This document shows positions 43,601 to 56,419 of a stretch of 64,000 bases of DNA, in pieces. The number at the start of each line of letters is the position of its first letter. Position 1 is the stretch's first letter. Under the pieces are notes generated by a model that was not told the origin of the DNA, searched no databases, and was given only the letters and a program-made list of their open reading frames with translations. The DNA comes from Jackrogersella multiformis. Its lineage: Eukaryota > Ascomycota > Sordariomycetes > Xylariales > Hypoxylaceae. Position numbers and translations under genes: made by a program. The DNA lies in the NCBI GenBank assembly GCA_902806575.1, contig CADCXD010000001.1, forward strand, positions 1,612,001 through 1,676,000, in the 5' to 3' direction.

Positions 43601-44322
43601 TGACTATTGCGTATGTGTGATGAAAGAGAAAAAGAGTAATGCGGGGCCGCTCTAGTGTTCAATGTCAGAAAATACATTTGAACATTTAAACATTTTATTT
43701 TATGAATGTCATATGCTTGGTTTGATAAGTACGTTGTAGCTTCTGAGTGTACGGGATTGATTGATTGTAGGTAGTGATGTCTTAAGATGATTTGTTACCA
43801 GGTAGGAGATAGGTAAGGAGGTGCCCAGGTGCCTAGGCAGGAGTGGCATGTGCCCCTCCGTGCCTCAGTCACGATCCTCATATGAGCAGGTAGAATGGAC
43901 ACATAGGTATTAAAAGGAAGTTCCAACCTTGTCCCACTATGATTATTAAGTCTCATATAGGTATTGACATTAATCTAACTTCCAAGGTTCCTACTTTAAC
44001 CATAAAGTTCTCTATTGTAAAATAAAAATTGGTATGTCTTTTCTTTTTTTCTATTTGTGTATAGTATTAAGAAACATTGTTCAGTTTTATCGGATACATT
44101 GCGTGCTTAAAATTCCCATCAAATATGTCGAGTTAGTTTTACGCAAGATACTGACGCCTAGGGTATAATTCTTCACATATGCACACGCTTCAAACTCCGC
44201 GGCGCCTCCTCAAGTATCGCATAAGCGAGCGCCATATGCGCCGTTACTCATTTTCTCCATATCGAGGGTCTCAAATACATAATAAATTAGCACCGTATCG
44301 TACAGAACCAACCGCGGCTCTA
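43601..44322. other. Intergenic, no gene seen
   Basis: 5' flank of POL4 and 3' flank of the ammonium transporter. Nothing recognised. Confidence 0.6.
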
Positions 44323-46097
44323 CTAGACAGGTGATTGCGAGGACTGTCCGGGATACCCGCGAGAATCCATCAGGGGGATGCTGTTCTTTTCACGGGGATC
44401 GAACGCCGAGTTTCCTGCATCAGCGGAATATCGGCTGTTGGCATCGGCCTCGATGTCGTTCAGCACCTCTCTCGTGAGCTCGACGTAGTCGTAGGCGAAT
44501 TCGCCGATTTCCGCGTCGTCGATACCAAGAATCTCGGCGTCTTCGGTGGCGCGAAGTTGAAGACCCGGAATTAGGTTGAGAATGAAGCAGATTATGCACG
44601 TTCCAACGAATGAATAACATCCTCCGCAAAGGGAATCGGCTAGCTGGTACGCTAGCTGAATCCAGTGTTGGTTCACCCAGCCGCCCTTGATCACGGAAAA
44701 GCCATCGAGATGCGCGATGTAGTCGGCAGCGAAGAATGCCGTGCAGATATTTCCTACAAAGCCACCAACTGCGTGTACGGCAAAAATATCCAAAGCGTCA
44801 TCAATTCGTACGATAAACTTGAGCTTGGTAGCGTAATTGGCAAAACCGGCCCCGAGAACGCCGTAAATCACTGCGGCCCAAGCGGGAACATAACCTTCAA
44901 GGGGTTAGACAAATCGCTTCGGCGTGGAAATGAAGGACTAACCTGAGCCTGGGGTAATCGCCACGAGACCTGCGACCACCCCGGAACAGAAACCCACAGT
45001 CGACCATTTGCCTTCTAGCCTGTAATCGAGGACACACCATGTGATACCACCGACGCAAGCTGCTAGGTTTGTTACCACCGCGGCCATTACAGCGCGCAAG
45101 TTTGCCGAGAGGGCGCTACCAGCGTTGAAACCGAACCAACCGACCCATAGGAACACCGTCCCAATGACTATATGAGTGACGTTGTGCGGTCGGTAGTTTA
45201 GTTCGTGGGTGCCGTGGCCTCGTCGCTTTCCAAGCATCATCGAATCTGTAGGGTTACTTGTCAGCGCTGACAACCCAGGGGTTGATGAAAGATGGTATAA
45301 TATATCATTTGAACAACTAACATGCAAGAGCAGCTGTCCCGGACGCAATGTGGACCGGGGTACCACCAGCGAAATCAAGCCCACCCATCTTGTTGGACCA
45401 TCCAGACGGGTTCCAAGTCCAGCAAGCAATCGGGTCATAGATTATCGTGGACCAGATGAACATGAAGATGACGCAAGGCAGCATGCGCCCCCTCTCGGCA
45501 ACGGCTCCGGTCGCGAGAGCCACGGTGATGGCCGAGAACATGCCCTGGTAGACAGCGAAGAGCAAGTCTGGTATTTTCGTAGAACCAACCGACGGCTGAG
45601 CTAATACATCTTTGAACCCGATATTGGCCAAATCTCCAATGAAAGCAGACGCGGTGTGCGAGAACGTCAACGAGTAGCCCCAGAAGAACCATTGAAATGT
45701 AGTGACGGCTGTGGCCATAACGGAGAGCCATATTAGCGACAAGGCTGATTTACGGCGCGCAAGTCCAGAGTAGAAGAAGCTTTAAGAGGATGAGTCAATG
45801 AGCGCCCAGCGTAGAAATAGGTTAGTTGCAAAATTGCTTGCTTACCCGACTCCCGGTATCATAAGAAGCACGAGAGCTGTGGATGTGATCATCCAGGCGA
45901 CATCGCCACTCTATGCCGTCTTGTTAGAATGAATTGGTCGACGAGTTATATTCGGGGGGATATGTTCGCCTACTAACCTCATACCATATGTTCAAGTCCT
46001 CAGCCAACGAATCGCCGCCAGTAGCGCCGGTGCCATTATAAGGAAATTTAGCAATGTAGTTTAATGCGTCGAGATCGACGCCTTCGAGTTGAGCCAT
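44323..46097 (-). CDS. Mep/Amt-type ammonium transporter, 505 aa
   Basis: Plasma-membrane ammonium permease with 11 expected helices. Exons are 46097-45978, 45910-45846, 45779-45322, 45245-44943 and 44894-44323. ATG 46097 gives a short extracellular N-terminus, GTGATGGDSLAEDLNIWYE. The joined membrane core reads SGDVAWMITSTALVLLMIPG, GFFYSGLARRKSALSLIW, FQWFFWGYSL, DFAGGTPVHIASGTAALA (pore His), GWFGFNAGSALSANLRA, ITPGSGYVPAWAAVIYG and DDALDIFAVHAVGGFVGNI (second pore His). The cytosolic tail (AEIGEFAYDYVELTREV, then Ser-rich) is conserved in fungal Meps. Which paralogue (Mep1, 2 or 3 type) is not decided, so no symbol is given. Confidence 0.95.
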
Positions 46098-49000
46098 GTT
46101 GTCAAGCAGCTCGGCAAAGACACTTGAGAGCGACAAGAATCAGAGGGTCGAAACGAGACAGCCGTCCTCAAATATGAAGAAGTATTCAGGTGTAAAAGAG
46201 TGTAAAAGAGTGTCAAGAAGTTGGTTGAAGTCACGAGGGAAGTGATTCCGGAAAGAATTGAGACGGAGCCTAGATCAAGTAGTCTGGATTCCTCTATCTT
46301 TAGGAGCCGGGGCGGGGCCAAGATGAAGTTAATGCAAAGGGAGCAGTAGTCAAACTACTAGTAACACTGGGTAGTTGGGAAGAAGAAGCAATTCCAAGAC
46401 AGCCAATCACTCTGTTTAGAGTCAATCGACACGCCTATCAATCATATCAAAATGAAGAAAACAGCTACACGGGTCGGTAGTTTGAAAAGTCTAAATCTCG
46501 TAACCAACGTCGAGGCCCGGTTGAGAATTTTATTGTTAGCGGCCCTCTGGAGGTCATATTACCGATCAGCGTCGTACATATATGTATGTACATACATACA
46601 CTACGTACCTACATTGGCATCTGATGATATGAGATCCCCTTGCACATATGGGAAACAGATGGGGAGATTAGATACAGCTACATAACAAGCAAGGGAATGA
46701 GAATGGCCTGCAGGCCGCAGACTCTGTGCCCGACTCGGATCGGTAAACTACAATGATTGATTGTCTATCAACTTCTTCGATGCGAACAGGGGTTACTCCG
46801 ACCACCCCGGGAATATTTGGTGGAGCGATTGGGCGATACTACTAAACCCCTACACTTTCAATCCTGACACCAGCAGTGAAGATTGGAGGCTGAATTTGGT
46901 CATCCTGAGCTTAGCGAAACTCGACTTTTTTTTTTGTCTAGTGTAGTGAGTGCCTGGTGTAGGTAGTATTCGTCGCCTAGATGCCCATGAGTTGTATCGC
47001 GCGAAGAGAGTTTTAAGGGGACTTTAGTGTAGTCGTACTTCGTAGTCTTGCGGTGAATTGGACATAATGGGAATAGAGGGCTTCAAAAGGAAGCTTTGGA
47101 GATTGATAGCACAATTCAGGATGTTCGTGTTACACAGCAAATCAAGTAAGCGAAGCAACTGGGCAAAGATAAGGATAATGAAGATGCACATGCCTGATCC
47201 ATGATTGGGCTAGGCCGCCTATGTACCTACACTAGGCTGCTAGGCTGCTAGGTACCTAGTCCTATGAGTGGGGTGTGAATGGGCAGGTGAGGAGTGGTCC
47301 CAAGGCATCGGGGAAACAGGGATAGTCCTTGCCACATTCCATCTCGAGTGGCTCGAGGCTCGGGTGCGATAAGGTTAAGATACATACATGTGCTTGGCAT
47401 ATGAACGCCAAGACGGATTGAAGAGAGGAAAGAAGCAGCAGGGAACGAAATGGATCTCAATTTTCGGCTTCCCTTGTACCTACTTCTTAGGTAGGTGCTA
47501 ATAATTCTCCCTATAATGATTCTATTCTGAGAGGAAACGACATGAGGCGAAAATGCAAAACACAAAAACGCAAAAATGCGGAATTGACAAATAAGACCGG
47601 AGTTTGAAACGCATTTCTTAACTGGAAACACTACATTTCAACTACCTAGCATAAACTTGGAAGTATGCTGCCTGCGTATGTGCTGTACTTCTAAAGGGGT
47701 TAATTCTCAGAGATGCAGAGACGCAGAGACGCAGAGATGTGACCCTCGATTACAGGTTCTTAGGTAGGTGAGAATTGTCAATTTTCCTAGCTAAGCTACG
47801 TTGAGCATGAATTCCCGTGAGTAAAATCGCAAAAAGTTTCATGTGAACGTCTCGCTTCAACAGTCGACGGTCAATAGGCGTGCTTCCAGCCCCTTCGTAC
47901 ATCTCTAGTCGACTATTCTACCTTACCTGCTTACCTACCTACTATCTTAGGAAGGTCGAGAAACGATGCCTTATGCACCCAGATCTACCTCAATCGTCGG
48001 GAACCGGTACAGCTCGGTCGATTCCGCCATCTATCGTTGTCTAGTAGTACTACGTAGGCACCTTAGGAATATATTGCGGCTACCGTCTGTGTGTCAGACT
48101 CATTCCCCTGCGTTAGTTGTCATATATCGATAGCATCTCTTATAGGGCCCTACTCATACGGGTGCTGCTGAGACCGATTGCGTCTTAGAAACCAATCCCC
48201 CACGGACCACCTTGCACTACTTTACACTATCAGACTATGTACCCCTTATTGGGTGGCCTCATGATGGGGAAGTTCACTATCTCGACGCCATTCAACCACC
48301 ACCTACGCAATATTACCTATTCCTCATCAACTAGCGTCTCTAGTCTGATACTCCAATGAGCTTCAAACTAATGCAGTGTCTCTTCAAAGCCTCCATATAA
48401 CCGGCATATTAGTACTAACTGCGTACCTAGTTAGTAGCTATGTACCCAGGTGAGTGGAAGATCATCTTAGGGCTGAAACCTTAAAACTATAAGCATATCG
48501 ATCGGTCCGATATAAGTTATTTTATCGAAGCAGAAGTCTCAATATATCTGATTCGATATAATTTCCGACCATAAGGGTAACTATGGATAAAGTCCCTGTA
48601 TATAGTTAATAATAGCCTTGATATTAAATCGCAGTAGGTAGGTCAAGGTTCTATTTTCTCGTTACTTATCGGACCGGTGAGTTAATAGGCGGAGAAATCT
48701 GTATTCGGTACACCGAAATTTGCAACATCGACGAGTGTTACAGGCACTTGCTGGTTCGGGCAGTCAATTGTATCGAATAGAGTACCTAGGCACCCAGGTG
48801 GGTAAGTCACGATATTCAATAGCCATCGCCCCTTAGGAACTCCGAACGGTAATATGTCCATTAATACAAATCATAATAGCTCGATTCGTAGTAGCCTTTA
48901 TGACGCTTGAACGTTTCTCGCATGTGAATTAAGCTGATAGTATTTTAGACTAGTGGATGTGTACCAGGTAGGAACCTATTGAATGCCCCCTTTTTTAATC

Positions 49001-49457
49001 CGATCATACACTGCGTCATGATGGAAATGATCATATTATATTTCGAACTATGTTAACATATAGACGATTGTGGAAACTCTATCTGAGGTTGAAAACATAG
49101 GAGATAAAGGTCCTTCAAGCTGTTCAAAGGGTCTAGGTATATGTTGCGAGGATGATGGAACAGCATCCAATCAGCAGTAAGCACATCACCGTAATAGGAA
49201 TATAGAAATGAACTTATTAGGTAGACTATTATAATGATAATCATATGATTATTATATAAAAGCTTGTAGAGACGCGATTTGTTCATTAACTATTAACAGT
49301 AGCGGACTAGCTATAGTCGAATTACATCAAAGTTTTCTACCTGATCAGGTCTCAAGTGTGCTACCTAGAGGAAATCCACCACATACAATATGGCCAATCC
49401 TTCTATACACTGCCTGATGTATATGCTAAAGCAAGTTAAAGGTGAATGACCCATTTC
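46098..49457. other. Gene-poor intergenic stretch, 3.4 kb
   Basis: No supported protein or RNA gene on either strand. Contains a GCAGAGAC microsatellite (47710-47738), several near-copies of the CCTAGG palindrome (47249, 48783) and AT-rich segments from about 48480. Confidence 0.55.
47710..47738. repeat. GCAGAGAC microsatellite
   Basis: Three to four imperfect GCAGAGAC units. Confidence 0.75.
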
Positions 49458-51544
49458 CTATGCAAATAGATTAAAATGATGCTCTATTTCACCCCACTCC
49501 GAAAGCATGTTTTCTGATTCTGGTGCTCTGACCATTGAGCTAACAATTTTGATCCAGAGTCCGTTTACTTCTTGAATATCGACCGCAGTACCATCAGCGA
49601 GTGATACTCGGGCTTCGAGATTAGACTTCAGAAAAGGCTCAACATCATTCGTGTGCAAGCTTGGTACTTTTCCCGAAGCCACCATATGCATAAGTGCTGA
49701 GGTGATTGGGATCGTTCCCGCAACCTTTCTATCAGATTGCAAGCCATGTACACCTCTATGAGCGAAGACTCCCAGCGTGCCAACCAAGCTAGAAGCCACC
49801 GGCCATGACAATGGATCAGATGGGACTTCCCCCAAGAAAAGATGAATCGAGAACGAACCCCCCATTGCATGCTTGCTCACTCGTATGTTTGCGATCCATT
49901 CGCGATACCTGCCACCACTAAAAACCGCGCTTAAGGGAGGGCGAGGCGATGTCTGGCTATTCCAGGATACTCCATTTGCTGCGTACAGCATCCGGTGTTC
50001 TAAATGTTTCTCGTGCTTCTTTCCGTGTCTCTGGCTGCTACTTGGTCTCGTGAACATAGAAGCTGGACTGAAGTTCCCATAAAGTCTGTTGATAGAAGCA
50101 ACAAGTTCTATACGGCTCTTGTTAGCTACCTCAGCGTAGGTATAATTGAAAACTTCATGATCTCGGACCATATCTGATGTCCAGAAGTGTGTTTCGTTGG
50201 AGAAGAACGGTGTGAGAGGTGTCTGGGAGTCTTCAGTTTCCCCGGGAGATGTCGTGTGCGACGAATAAACAGCAGACTGAGGGACGACGTATGTATCGTT
50301 ATAAAGTAGTTGCCACATTGCAAAGATCCTGTCGACGTTGGTGTGATGTAGCCAGAAGAGCGGATCAAACCCCGAGTAGGCTATGATAGCAAGATGGCCA
50401 TAGACACCTCCTCCTACCGTGTGAATTGCGTCGTGCAGAGACTCGACAGAATCATAGGTACCATTATTTTCGCCACTAGGTATCCATGCTTCATTACTAA
50501 AAGTCGTATAGTTCGGATAATTAGAAAACAGGTTATATAAACGCTGTTGAAAACTCGGCAGGTGAACATCTAGTGCATGGGCTACGAACGAGTTATTCGA
50601 AGTGGCATTGGCGCTGTTTATTGGCCGAGGTGCTCGCTTTGTCTCGTGCCATGTGTTGTACTTTGGGAACCACGGTTAGTGTATGGTATCGGTGTCGTAC
50701 TTAAGAGGGGTTAGACCTACTGGGAAATCTGGGAATGTCGATGTGTTGAATGGCCTGAATACGTAGCTGAATAGGGGATTCGAAATACTTTGAACACCAT
50801 TGGGCCCAGTCACATTAATGGTTGGTGAACCACCAACACTCAGAGGGAGGACACTAACCCCGTCTGGTGGAGCAGAAGCCCAGTCCCAGTATGGGATTCG
50901 AAAAGTCGCCGCAGCTTTTTGAACGCGGTCTTGACGGTCTGGTGGATATAGCGAGGCGATATATTGAACAATATTGTACAAGACTTGCTAGGACCAGACA
51001 GAGTTAGCGTTACGTCTGCAAATGTCGGAGTCATAGGGAATAGGGGTTGGGCTCTTTCGTTATACCTCATATAGAGCAAGGTAGGGCCTATGCCAAGTAG
51101 GAAAGAGAATAGACACGTGAGTGCAGTATCCGCTATGTTCATTGCCGGGAGTCGAATCGACATCTCCCCATGTCAGCGCGGGAGCACCATGAATTCCTGA
51201 GATATGGTTAGAATAAAATACAGTCTCAACTTTTACGACGTACCTGTAATCTGGTACCACGAGAAAGGTGACTCTTGGTCGGTGAACTGCATCCAACTAA
51301 GAGCGAGGATGTACAAGTTCCACTTATCCTCGTCGTTCTGTAAGTCTCGAATATTTGGCCTCAACTGTGTTTCTCCGTTGACACGGGGAACGCCGGAAAC
51401 GATACGGGATTGAACGGGATCCCGTTTTTGAAGACGGACGTCGGTATTGAACCCATAGTCGTATTGACCTTGGTGAATGAGATCGGAAACAACTATTGAA
51501 AATAAGAGACTGATGAAGAAGTACATCTTATGAATGAACATCAT
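49458..51544 (-). CDS. Tyrosinase (type-3 copper monophenol oxidase), 633 aa, with signal-like N-terminus
   Basis: Copper enzyme hydroxylating monophenols and oxidising catechols to quinones, usually in melanin formation. Exons are 51544-51244, 51196-51066, 50987-50721 and 50660-49458. CuA ligands: His103 (GIHGAP), His127 in YCTH with Cys125 placed for the usual Cys-His thioether bond, and His136 in FPTWHRPYLALYE. CuB ligands: His309 and His313 (SLHDAIH), and the HH pair 338-339 in FDPLFWLHHTNVDR. The C-terminal third (RVSKHAMGGSFSIHLFLGEV) matches the lid domain seen in fungal tyrosinases. KKHEKH at about 450 may mark a processing site. The hydrophobic N-terminus (MYFFISLLFSIVVS) suggests secretion, but a second in-frame Met leaves the exact start open. 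Confidence 0.92.
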
Positions 51545-51546
51545 GG

Positions 51547-52638
51547 CGAGTTCTCGAGACTATGCGGCCCCTTAAGCAAGCGTGGACGATCGATCGATCC
51601 CGGGAATAACTGAAGGACGTACAGAATGGTGCAGCGGAATCGTACAACGCAGTGATATATCAGGCAAGGTGTTCGACTAGGGAGCTGAGAAGAAAGTATT
51701 AAGGCAAGATATAACTAACTTGTCTCCTTGACGAAGGGAAAGAAAGCAAAGGGGCTTAGGTAGGGTCGTCTTTTCGTACACTACCTATGTAGGTATAGAG
51801 GTACGAGGGAGTATGTATGAAATATTATGATTAATAGATAGATACTTACCTACCTGGTATGTAAGTATGTAACATTTGAACCTACCTAGGTAGGTAGGTA
51901 GGTAAGATGTGTATGATAAAAAGGAAGTCAAGACCTTCGGAGCTTCGACAGAAATTGAGCATGGATCCATGGATGTCAGGTAAGCAGGTAGGCAGGTTTC
52001 TACCTAGGGTACTAGGGTCGTAGCATCCTAGATTGGTGTTTGCATCCTGCCTTGGTATGAACTTACTTTGAGGAAACATCGAGTCGACAAGAACTCGCGA
52101 TTACTCTTCCAGGTTTTTGCCGATGACCGACTGTAAGAGGGGACCGACTACCCTCTTACGAACACCCAACCAGGTTGTAGTCAAGAACTACCTCTATACA
52201 ACATCATCTCAGTATGGCGTTGCAATTTACCATCGCCTCATAAAAAGGATAGACTTAAATGAAGGGCCCGTCTACAACCAAGCAAATCCCTCCAACGAGC
52301 GGCGCATTGCACGACATCTGCGTTAGTAGGGTTACCTATATGATACACGGCAGATAGCCGTTCTGAGATTGGTAGTTGGTCATCACACCGGCTACCTGCA
52401 TTGGTCTGTCTCTAGTAATCTGACGAAGGCGACCATTCTCAAGACATCCCAAAGACAAGTAATGTACCTACGTGGTTCAAAAATTCAATCAGACTTCTCT
52501 GTATCACTACCTACCTCCTAGGTATGTAGCTACCAGAGTGTCCCATTCCTACCACCGTAAACCGGAAACCTTTAAACACCATCTTATGCAACCAGCTTCC
52601 TCCTTTTTGAATTCATGCACAATGGTCTTGGGGGCTTT
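51547..52638. other. Intergenic, no gene seen
   Basis: Upstream of the tyrosinase. Dense TACCTACCT/AGGTAGG repeats around 51850-52010, including TACCTAGGTA at 51883. Confidence 0.6.
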
Positions 52639-55600
52639 CTACGCAGCCGCTATAGCAGGAGGAAGACCATTCGTTTTCTTAATAGCAGAAACGCCAACCC
52701 AATCCTTCTGTAACAATGGACCTTTTCGTGGAGCATCCTTTGGATCAACTCGGTATTTTAGCTTGATACCCATGGCTGCTAGCTCAACGTCGAGGTACTT
52801 CAGAGCACCGGGAACTGCTACTTTCGTAGTGTCTTCGCCTCCAACCCACTGGTTCCCTTGGCCATCTTCCCATATCTCGCCAGTTAGTTTGGTCAAATCA
52901 ACATCGCTGATCTGATCAAGGCGTGTCGCGCAGTTGCGACATCGAACCGTGTTTACCGCCTTCTTTCTACCGACAAAAGGAGATACGGTTGGTTGTATTG
53001 ACAAGAAGGAGCCACACCTACGACAGATCCATGACGGGGAATAGTCTGAGCAGTTGAGGAGGCGATCTTGGAGAAGGAATGCTGTGCCATGTGCTAATAG
53101 GGCGTCTCGTTCCATTTCTCCCACACGGATACCACCACCTCGTTTTCTACCCTTTATTGGCTGTCCTGTCGTAGCAACTACTGGTCCTGTCGTTCTTACT
53201 TGGTATTTATCGTTGACCATGTGTCGTAGTCGCTGGTAATACACAACACCTATGTAGATATCGGCAGCTAATTCTTCACCCGTAATTCCCGAATACATCG
53301 GCTCGTTTCCATGGAAATTGTATCCGGCCTTCATGAGCTGATGACCGAAGTAGTCGGCAGCCGTATTCTCTTCATCGAAGCGGAAAGGTGTCGAGTCTTG
53401 CGCCAGGCCGTGAAGGGCGCCCGCCTTTCCTGCTAACGACTCGACAAACATACCAATCGTCATTCGGGAGGGGAAAGCGTGAGGGTTGATTATAATATCT
53501 GGCTGAATACCAGATTCCGAGAATGGCATATCGACTGCTGGCCATTTCTGCGAGCATACACCTTTTTGACCGTGGCGAGACGAGAACTTGTCACCTATTA
53601 CTGGTGATCGAGGAACACGGAATTTGATCGAGATTGTTTGAGCAGGCTCGTTCCCTTGCTCACTGCCGATCAATCTTACTTCTTCGATGAATCCTTGCTC
53701 CGAGTCCTTGTACTTTTCGTACTTGGTGACACCATCTCGATTTACCAAGTTACCGCTATAATCCGCGGAGACTGTGTGATAAGCGAAGATGACGTCGCCT
53801 TTCTGAACCATCCGTCCGACGTGTGGGAGACCATCTTCATCTAGCATCGTCTGCGTCCACGCTTTTACAACGCTGCCTGGGGCAAAGCCAAACATTTTGG
53901 TCACGTTTTTGGCTGCTCTTGTGCGACTTTCTTCCTTGAGGGTGTACTTTTTAGTCTTGTAGATCGTCCCGTGCCCAAAACCTCGTTCGTGGGCCGACTT
54001 ATTTATAATCATAGCATCGTCCATATCGTACCCCGTGTAGGATATCACAGCAACGACAGCGTTTGCGCCATTGGGGAAATTGTCAAAGCCATATGCGTTA
54101 TGTAGCGGAGACCTGACAATAGGCGTTTGACCGGTCTGAATACGATACATCTTATTGTCTGTCCGGTAGGCTAGCGAAGCCCCCGGGGTCCCCATCGTCT
54201 GCTTACCCATCTGACATTGATACATGTTTCTTGGGGATTGATTGAAGTCCGAAAACGGGGTCATGTTTGCCAATATAGAAAGGATGTTCGTAGGGTCAAA
54301 CTCGACATGTGTCGATTCTCCTGAGACAACTTCCTGTTCCGTACAAGCAATAGACATATATGGCTGCTCAAGAGGGCCAACGAAATCTTCTTTCTCCAGC
54401 GGAAGATATTTTGTAGGTCTCACCATTCTAGCGGGGTCAGAGGACATGTATATTCCAGGATAGGATCCTCCGCTAGACGAAGGTACGTGGCCGATCTCGA
54501 GGTGTACGGGGATACCATGAGAGCCCTCGACTTTCCAGTATCGGAACGTGTCCGCAATTCTCCGCGACTCGGACGGATGGCACCAACCGAGAATTCTTCC
54601 ATTTAACATGACAACAACACTTTCATCCGTAGCAGCAGATGAAGTATCGACAACACCAAGCTCAGCAGCTAGCTGTGGGATTACTGAGGCGTCAACGGAT
54701 TTGGTCATAATCTTACACCTGTGTGCAAAATGGTTGAGTAGACCGCAAGGGGCACCGTCTGGGGTGTGTACAGGGCAAAGAAAGCCCCAAGATTCGGGCA
54801 ACAACTTCCGTACTGTCGTGGTCTTCAACTGAGCGAAGAAACTTCCACGGTGGACCATTCGAAAATGACTTATGAAGCGAAGGAAGTTCAGCTTCTCGGC
54901 AACGACGGTGAAGCCTGAGACTTGTTGCAGATCTAGACCGGACGGGCTCGATAGATTGCCGGTTGACAAGAAGTATTCTAGAGCATTACCAACGTTCTCG
55001 TTGGTTTTTTGGAAGATCTTGATAGGAAAGTCCTTCATAAATTCCTCCGAAGTAAATGATCTTGCAGGATATCTTCTTAGATACTCTCGTAGCGCGCCGC
55101 GGACCCCGATAGAAAGTAACTCATCCAGTCGCTCCTTGATTATCATGCCGTACAGAAACCCGCCTAGAAGGATCTCCTGGTTTTGCACCGCATCAGGGTT
55201 GTCGACGGCGCAGTCCCCAGCGACTAAAGCATAGAGTTTTCGAATCATAAGTAAAAGCATCCGAAACTTGTCCGAATCCTGCTCTTCCGTGGCATTCAAG
55301 TTTCCGAGGTGAACGAGGACAATTCGTCGCAAGAACTCGGTACCGACTTCGTAGTTCGATAAAGTATCAGACACACCTAACACCGGTCGGAATTTCTCAC
55401 CAAGGTATGTTCGAGTCTGTGCCATCGTGTAGATTCCGTATGTCTTGTAAGTCCGTAACAGGAGCTCGACACGATCTGTGAGGAATGTGTTCTCGATGCC
55501 TTTGGAATCAGGAGATCCGATCAGGCCTTCGAAGATCTCTCTGTCGTTTGTCTCCACGAGCGCCTTTAGCACCATCATAACTGGGACTAAATATTCGTTC

Positions 55601-56419
55601 TTTCGCCAGGAGAAACGAAATGTAACATTGCCATCATCAAGGTAATGAAGAACGTTGGTCTGCGAGGTTTCGTCAGGTCGTACGGATCTAAGTATGATAC
55701 CATAAGGGGTATAGGCGGGACCACGGTTAGTGAAGCTTGGGCGGTTGATTGCTAAGGGGAAGTTTCTTCGGTTGACGAGGAGAAGTCGTATTATCTTCTC
55801 GATGCCGTTGACGATGAAATAACCTCCTAGCTCTTCCGATTCTTCCTTACGCGAGACTAGTTGCGCCGGGCTATTGTCTCTGAGATGGCAATGGATCGAC
55901 TGTAGTGTAAATTAGAGACGAAGCCCTCCATAAGCCAGTTGGTATGAATCTTACCTTCACCATAATTGGGAGCTGGCCAATTTCTCTCGTGAATTCCTTT
56001 GGGTCGCCATCATTTATACTGTACTCAAATGTAGCAGACAATTTCCCTCTATACGACACATGTCGTTCCCTACACTCCGCGGGAAGGATTTCCCTGTTTT
56101 TGACGACAAATTTATTTGTAGGGGGGAGTTGTGATTTCTGAAGGTGTATGCCTTTATATTTGATCCTCAACTTGTTCTTCCCAGCAGGCGGAGCGCGCTC
56201 GTCTCCATCTAGAAACAGTCTTGTACCAATATCCGTAAGCCCATGTGCGATCAGACCATCGCTTCCGAAGAGCGCATCGACAGATTCGATATGTGGATTA
56301 ATGGCCTCCTGTAGTAGAGGGTAGGCAGAGCGATCTGTTGGAGGTTCCCTAAAAAGCTTCTCCCGGCGCAGAGTATTGTATTCGTGGTCCCAGCTCGTGC
56401 TAGTTGGCTGTGGCGCCAT
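52639..56419 (-). CDS. RPA135: RNA polymerase I second-largest subunit, 1241 aa
   Basis: Second-largest catalytic subunit of Pol I, which transcribes rDNA in the nucleolus. Exons are 56419-55955 and 55899-52639, with a 55-nt intron after MVK. Landmarks: GGYFIVNGIEKIIRLL, SWGFLCPVHTPDGAPCGLLNH, GYDMDDAMIINKSAHERGFG, GDKFSSRHGQKGVCS and HAFPSRMTIGM (the hybrid-binding and anchor regions). The C-terminal zinc ribbon is CRRCGSFLSIQP then VRCRNCATRL. The length is normal for the family (yeast 1203). Pol I identity rests on the N-terminus and the short Pol I-type zinc ribbon rather than Pol II/III wording. Confidence 0.94.

Noticed and set aside
50661..50720. Donor at 50700 (GTACGA) for tyrosinase intron 3
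   Set aside because: It leaves exon 4 out of frame; the GTAGGT donor at 50720 keeps phase and reads FPDFP-YNTWHETK.
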